64,000 nucleotides of DNA from Paracoccaceae bacterium (GTDB taxonomy: Bacteria; Pseudomonadota; Alphaproteobacteria; Rhodobacterales; Rhodobacteraceae), in NCBI GenBank assembly GCA_020832655.1, contig JAFIEF010000004.1, positions 1 to 64,000 of the forward strand, given 5' to 3'. The position numbers and the translations under genes were made by a program. This document shows positions 59,744 through 64,000 of the stretch, one piece after another. The notes beneath the pieces were generated by a model that saw only the letters and a list, made by a program, of their open reading frames with translations, was not told the DNA's origin and searched no databases. The number at the start of each line of letters is the position of its first letter. Position 1 is the stretch's first letter.

Positions 59744-62614
59744 ATGGGACATAAGATGCTTATCGATGCCACCCACGCGGAAGAAACCCGCGTCGTGGTG
59801 GTTGACGGAAACAAGGTCGAGGAATTCGATTTCGAGGCCATCAATCGCAGGCAGCTAGCCGGCAATATCTATCTGGCCAAGGTAACACGGGTCGAGCCAT
59901 CGCTACAGGCGGCCTTTGTCGATTACGGCGGCAACCGCCACGGCTTTCTGGCCTTCAACGCAATTCACCCCGATTACTACCAGATCCCCGCAGCCGACCG
60001 CGAGGCGCTGCTGGAAGAAGAGCGCGTGCTGGCGCGCGAGCAGGATGACGAAGAGCGCACAGACAGCGCCCCCAAAGCTGCAAAGTCTGGCCGCAAGCCG
60101 CGCCGGTCGTCGAACCGGCGCAAACAGGCCAGCAAGGCCGAAAGCATCGACAGCGCCGACAGCGTCACCACCCGCGAAATCTCGGGGATGGATATTCTGG
60201 ACGCCAACCAGGACCAGCCAGCGGATGACGATACGCTGATTGCCGAAGGCTTCGGGGCCGGGGCCGCCCTTGCCGGCGATGCTGTCACCGCGCCTCAGGC
60301 CGATGCCGTGGCAGAACCAGCGGGGCATGACAGCGCCGAAGACGATCAGCCCGCTGCCGGGCAGCGCGCCGACACCGACAGCGCGACCGGGGATTCTGCC
60401 GCTGCAACTGACGCGAAACCCGCGACAGCGACCGACACTGCCGACGATGCCCCCGAAGCCGAGGGCGAACCCTATAGCGCCGCCGACCATGCCTCTGAAA
60501 ATGATGACCGGATCGAATCGGTTTCTGACGGGGGTGATCCGGGCGAGGAGGTGCGCGTGCGCCGCAAACCCCGCCCCCGGCGCTACAAGATTCAGGAAGT
60601 CATTCGCGTGCGCCAGATCATGCTGGTGCAGGTGGTCAAGGAAGAGCGCGGCAACAAGGGCGCGGCGCTGACAACCTATCTGTCGCTGGCCGGGCGCTAT
60701 TGCGTGCTGATGCCCAACACGGCACGCGGCGGCGGGATCAGCCGCAAGATCACCAATGCCGCTGATCGCCAGAAGCTGAAGGCCATCGCCAATGACATCA
60801 GCGTGCCCGAAGGGGCGGGGCTGATCATCCGCACGGCAGGCGCGAACCGCACCAAGGCTGAAATCAAGCGCGATTACGAATATCTGTTCCGCCTGTGGGA
60901 GCAGATTCGCGATCTGACGCTGAAATCCATCGCCCCGACGCCGATCTATGAAGAAGGCAATCTGATCAAACGCTCGATCCGCGACCTTTACAGCCGCGAT
61001 ATCGATGAAGTGCTGGTCGAGGGCGAAGCAGGCTACCGCGTGGCCAAGGACTTCATGAAGATGATCATGCCGTCCCACGCCAAGAACGTGAAGCTTTACA
61101 ACGACCCGATGCCGCTTTTCGCGCGCTATCAGGTGGAAAGCTATCTGGCGGCCATGTTCAACCCCACCGTGCAACTGCCCTCGGGTGGCTATATCGTGAT
61201 CGGGATTACCGAAGCCTTGGTCGCGATCGACATCAATTCGGGCCGCGCCACCCGCGAAGGCTCGATCGAGGAAACCGCGCTCAAGACCAATCTTGAAGCG
61301 GCAGAGGAAATCGCGCGCCAGCTGCGCCTGCGCGATCTGGCCGGGCTGATTGTCATCGACTTCATCGACATGGAAGAACGGCGCAACAATGCCGCAGTCG
61401 AGAAGATGCTGAAGGACAAGCTGAAATCCGACCGCGCGCGGATTCAGGTGGGCCGCATTTCCGGCTTCGGCCTGCTGGAAATGAGTCGCCAGCGCCTGCG
61501 CCCCGGCATGCTGGAAGCCACCACCCAGCCCTGTCCACATTGCCACGGCACCGGGCTGATCCGGTCTGATGACAGTCTGGGTCTGACCATTCTGCGCCAG
61601 ATCGAGGAAGAAGGCACGCGCCGCAAATCCCGCGAGGTTCTGGTGCGCGCACCCGCCGGAGTGGTGAATTTCCTGTTCAACTTCAAGCGCGAACATATCG
61701 CCCAGATCGAGGCGCGCTATGGCATGGCGGTCCGGCTGGAAGCTGACCCGCTGATGGTCAGCCCGGATTTCACGCTGGAAAAATTCAAGACCGCCACGCG
61801 GATCTCGCCCATGACCACGGCCGAAGTGGTATCGTTCGATACCAGCCAGATGCCCGAACCACCCGATGAGCCGGTTGCCGATGCAATCGAGGACACGCCC
61901 GATGCCACCAGCCCCGAACCCGGCGACGAGCAGCCGCGCAAGAAGCGTCGGCGCCGCTCGCGCAAGCCACGGGGCAAGAAATCGGCAGAGGGCCAGCCAG
62001 AGGCGCAAGCGCAGGACGAAACCGAGGACAACCCGGCACAAGCCGCCGAACAGGCAGAGCAGGCAGAACAGGACAGCGACGCAGGCACGACCGACACGGC
62101 CAGCCCCGAAAGCGCCGCGCCCGAAAGCGACGAAAAGCCGAAACCCGCCAGAAAGCCGCGCAGTCGGCGCAAGGCGCCGGCCAAGTCACAAAAGCCTGAC
62201 ACAGAAACCCCACAGCCGGACGCGGCCACCGCGACCGACGGGGCCGAGCCAACGGCAGAGGCGTCGGACGCAACCCCGGTCAACGCCGCACAGCCGGATG
62301 CGATCAAAGCCGTGGACCCTGCCCCGGCCCCCGCTGACGCCCCGGCACCGGCACCTGAACCAGAGGACGCCGCGCCCGTCAGCCTGGCCGTGCCGGACAC
62401 AGCAGATGCGCCGAATGTCACGCAAGCCAAAGCGCCTATGCAACCGGCAGAGCCAGCAGCCGATCCGGCATCCGAGCCGGGCACGGATAGCGCTGCCAGG
62501 GCGCTTCAGGCGGTGGAGCCCGTTGGCACCGCCGAACCCGAGCAGCAACCGGAGCAGCCGGAACCCGAAGCCAAAGCCCCGCCCAAGCGGCGCGGCTGGT
62601 GGGCTGCGAAATAG
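59744..62614 (+). CDS. rne: ribonuclease E
   Basis: 956 residues. The N-terminal catalytic half begins MGHKMLIDATHAEETRVVVVDG. It has an S1 RNA-binding domain (GNIYLAKVTRVEPSLQAAFVDYGGNRHGFL) that is interrupted by an acidic, low-complexity insert of about 180 residues (roughly 105-285) before the S1 fold resumes at EVIRVRQIMLVQVVKEERGNKGAALTT. Next come the 5'-sensor and DNase-I-like region (GYIVIGITEALVAIDINSGRAT, DLAGLIVIDFIDM) and the zinc link CPHCHG. The C-terminal ~250 residues are a disordered, Ala/Pro/Glu-rich, basic-patch scaffold. The enzyme is the core of the RNA degradosome. Confidence 0.94.
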   Translation: MGHKMLIDATHAEETRVVVVDGNKVEEFDFEAINRRQLAGNIYLAKVTRVEPSLQAAFVDYGGNRHGFLAFNAIHPDYYQIPAADREALLEEERVLAREQDDEERTDSAPKAAKSGRKPRRSSNRRKQASKAESIDSADSVTTREISGMDILDANQDQPADDDTLIAEGFGAGAALAGDAVTAPQADAVAEPAGHDSAEDDQPAAGQRADTDSATGDSAAATDAKPATATDTADDAPEAEGEPYSAADHASENDDRIESVSDGGDPGEEVRVRRKPRPRRYKIQEVIRVRQIMLVQVVKEERGNKGAALTTYLSLAGRYCVLMPNTARGGGISRKITNAADRQKLKAIANDISVPEGAGLIIRTAGANRTKAEIKRDYEYLFRLWEQIRDLTLKSIAPTPIYEEGNLIKRSIRDLYSRDIDEVLVEGEAGYRVAKDFMKMIMPSHAKNVKLYNDPMPLFARYQVESYLAAMFNPTVQLPSGGYIVIGITEALVAIDINSGRATREGSIEETALKTNLEAAEEIARQLRLRDLAGLIVIDFIDMEERRNNAAVEKMLKDKLKSDRARIQVGRISGFGLLEMSRQRLRPGMLEATTQPCPHCHGTGLIRSDDSLGLTILRQIEEEGTRRKSREVLVRAPAGVVNFLFNFKREHIAQIEARYGMAVRLEADPLMVSPDFTLEKFKTATRISPMTTAEVVSFDTSQMPEPPDEPVADAIEDTPDATSPEPGDEQPRKKRRRRSRKPRGKKSAEGQPEAQAQDETEDNPAQAAEQAEQAEQDSDAGTTDTASPESAAPESDEKPKPARKPRSRRKAPAKSQKPDTETPQPDAATATDGAEPTAEASDATPVNAAQPDAIKAVDPAPAPADAPAPAPEPEDAAPVSLAVPDTADAPNVTQAKAPMQPAEPAADPASEPGTDSAARALQAVEPVGTAEPEQQPEQPEPEAKAPPKRRGWWAAK

Positions 62615-62774
62615 CGCGCATGATGGCAGGGCAGCATAGTTCATGCCTGCCCTGCCCGCGACGCCATCCGCGACATCCTGACGCAACGCACAGGATTGTG
62701 ACGCCGCGCGGCGTGACCTTCGCGCCGCTGGCGCATATCAGCATTCAGGCCAGCTGGAAATTCGGGGCGCGACG

Positions 62775-63527
62775 ATGTTTGGGATAGATGTCTTTGATGC
62801 AGCCCTTCTGCCCGCGCTGATGATCGCGCTGGGGGCTGGCGTTCTGTCCTTCCTGTCACCCTGCGTGCTGCCCATCGTGCCGCCCTATCTGGCCTATATG
62901 GGCGGGATCAGCATGCAGGAAATGACCGAGAGCGGGCGCGCGCAGCGCCGCGCCATCCTGCCTGCGCTGTTCTTCGTGATGGGGCTGTCGACGGTCTTTT
63001 TGCTGCTGGGCTTCACAGCCTCGACGATGGGTCATCTGTTTTTGCGCAATGCCGAACTGTTCGGGCAGATTGCAGGCGTGGTGGTGATCATCTTCGCGGT
63101 GCATTTTCTGGGCATTCTGCGCATCCCCTTCCTGATGCGCGAAGCCCGCATCGATGCGGGTGACCGGGGTGGTTCAGCCTTCGGGGCGTATATATTGGGG
63201 TTGGCCTTCGCCTTTGGCTGGACGCCCTGCATCGGGCCGGTGCTGGGGGCGATTCTGTCGCTGTCGGCGACGGAAACCACTGTCGCGCGCGGCACGGCCA
63301 TGCTGGGCGTCTATGCGCTGGGGCTGGGGCTGCCCTTCTTGCTGGCGGCGATATTCGTGCAGCGCTCGATGTCGCTGATGACCCGGCTGAAGCGGCATAT
63401 GGCGCTGATCGAGAAGATCATGGGGCTGTTGCTGCTGGCGGTGGGCATCGCGCTGATCACCGGGGCGTTTTCGGCATTTTCCTGGTGGCTCCTGGAAACC
63501 TTCCCGGCAATGTCACGCCTGGGCTGA
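62775..63527 (+). CDS. ccdA: cytochrome c biogenesis protein CcdA (DsbD-type membrane reductase)
   Basis: 250 residues, six membrane helices. The two redox cysteines lie in SFLSPCVLPIVPPYLAYMGG and FGWTPCIGPVLGAILSLSA. CcdA passes electrons from cytoplasmic thioredoxin to periplasmic CcmG/ResA-like proteins that reduce apocytochrome c, in keeping with a host that makes bc1 and c-type cytochromes. Confidence 0.93.
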   Translation: MFGIDVFDAALLPALMIALGAGVLSFLSPCVLPIVPPYLAYMGGISMQEMTESGRAQRRAILPALFFVMGLSTVFLLLGFTASTMGHLFLRNAELFGQIAGVVVIIFAVHFLGILRIPFLMREARIDAGDRGGSAFGAYILGLAFAFGWTPCIGPVLGAILSLSATETTVARGTAMLGVYALGLGLPFLLAAIFVQRSMSLMTRLKRHMALIEKIMGLLLLAVGIALITGAFSAFSWWLLETFPAMSRLG

Positions 63528-63536
63528 CCCCCCAGC

Positions 63537-63968
63537 CTAACGCAAACCGATTTCCGCCAGCGCGGCATCCAGTTCCGGCGGCAGGCTGTCATCGCCTGCG
63601 CGCTTTTGCGGCAGATCGGCGGGCGCATCGTCAGCGGCCAGATAGCGCCAGCCCTGAAACGGGCGGCGCGGGGCTGCAACGGTGCGGATGATCTGCGGCT
63701 TCAGCACAATCGCGCAACGCTGGATGCCATCTGCCCCCTCGACCGGGTCCAGCCGCACTATGCGCTGACGCGCCAGCACGCTGCCCTTGAACACCCAGTA
63801 AAGCGACCCGCCCTGCACCAGATCATCGCCGCGTTTGGGCCACATGCGGGTAACATGGCGCGGCAGCCCGTCCGGCCCCTTGGCGCGCGGTGTTGCCTGC
63901 CAGTTTTCCAGATCGGCGATATCGCTGGCCCCGACACACAGCTTGATCAGGTGAATTCTGGCCCCCAT
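63537..63968 (-). CDS. DUF1489 family protein
   Basis: The 143-residue protein begins MGARIHLIKLCVGASDIADLENWQ and continues with TRMWPKRGDDLVQGGSLYWVFKGSVLARQRI and PFQGWRYL, the pattern of the alphaproteobacterial DUF1489 family (unknown function). The ATG at 63968 is chosen; a TTG three codons earlier (63977) is also possible and has AGGA nearby. It converges on ccdA with about 10 bases between the stops. Confidence 0.85.
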   Translation of the reverse strand: MGARIHLIKLCVGASDIADLENWQATPRAKGPDGLPRHVTRMWPKRGDDLVQGGSLYWVFKGSVLARQRIVRLDPVEGADGIQRCAIVLKPQIIRTVAAPRRPFQGWRYLAADDAPADLPQKRAGDDSLPPELDAALAEIGLR

Positions 63969-64000
63969 CGCACGCAACCCCTTTCCTGCTGCCCAGAGGC

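Overview
The window carries chromosomal DNA of an alphaproteobacterium, most likely a member of the Rhodobacterales (Paracoccaceae/Roseobacter-like). The support is the set of host genes: petABC with the typical Rieske N-terminus, the histidine phosphotransferase chpT, an olsB-olsA ornithine-lipid pair, the F1-ATPase inhibitor zeta subunit (DUF1476), DUF1489 and DUF3553 proteins, a homocysteine methyltransferase next to a stand-alone cobalamin-binding protein, and an alphaproteobacterial RNase E whose S1 domain is split by an acidic insert. Host DNA is strongly GC-rich; bases 538-13864 are visibly richer in A and T.

Left part (1-13922): a roughly 13.3 kb integrative mobilizable element sits in the 3' end of a tRNA-Asn(GTT) gene. 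A 19-bp direct repeat (538-556 and 13846-13864) marks attL and attR. The tRNA-proximal gene is a long tyrosine integrase. Next come a RepA-like ATPase, a small ORF, a MOBQ-type relaxase with a candidate oriT hairpin just upstream, a highly palindromic non-coding block, an ArdC antirestriction protein, three small uncharacterised genes (two of them membrane proteins), a type III restriction-modification pair (mod-res, translationally coupled) and a small ORF. No coupling protein or mating-pore gene is present, so transfer would need a helper. An IS66 right end abuts the far att site.

Middle part (13923-49404): ordinary host genes. They include an MBL hydrolase, an EnvZ-like kinase, ctaA with an M32 carboxypeptidase, olsB-olsA, DUF3553/chpT, an M20 amidohydrolase, serB, tRNA-Arg(ACG), an orphan sensor kinase, a TVP38 protein with a flavin disulfide reductase, rpmH-rnpA-yidD-ttcA, accD-folC with a CPBP protease, cardiolipin synthase, an XRE regulator with sdhE, aspC, a DctB/DctD-like two-component system whose regulator lacks GAFTGA, purC-purS-(alcohol dehydrogenase)-purQ, zeta, the methionine-synthase parts, and an ABC transporter.

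Right part (49405-64000): an AttH/CrtC-like protein whose 5' end is wrecked by long poly-C/poly-G runs (probable sequencing artefact), a 2,4-dienoyl-CoA reductase-type flavoenzyme followed by a nested GC-rich inverted repeat, a small conserved protein, a GST, the petABC operon with terminator, a DMT exporter, enolase, RNase E, CcdA and DUF1489.

The most interesting part is the element: it combines its own restriction system with an antirestriction protein, a relaxase/oriT, a replication-type ATPase and unknown membrane genes. All assignments are from reading the sequence and supplied translations; no database search was run.
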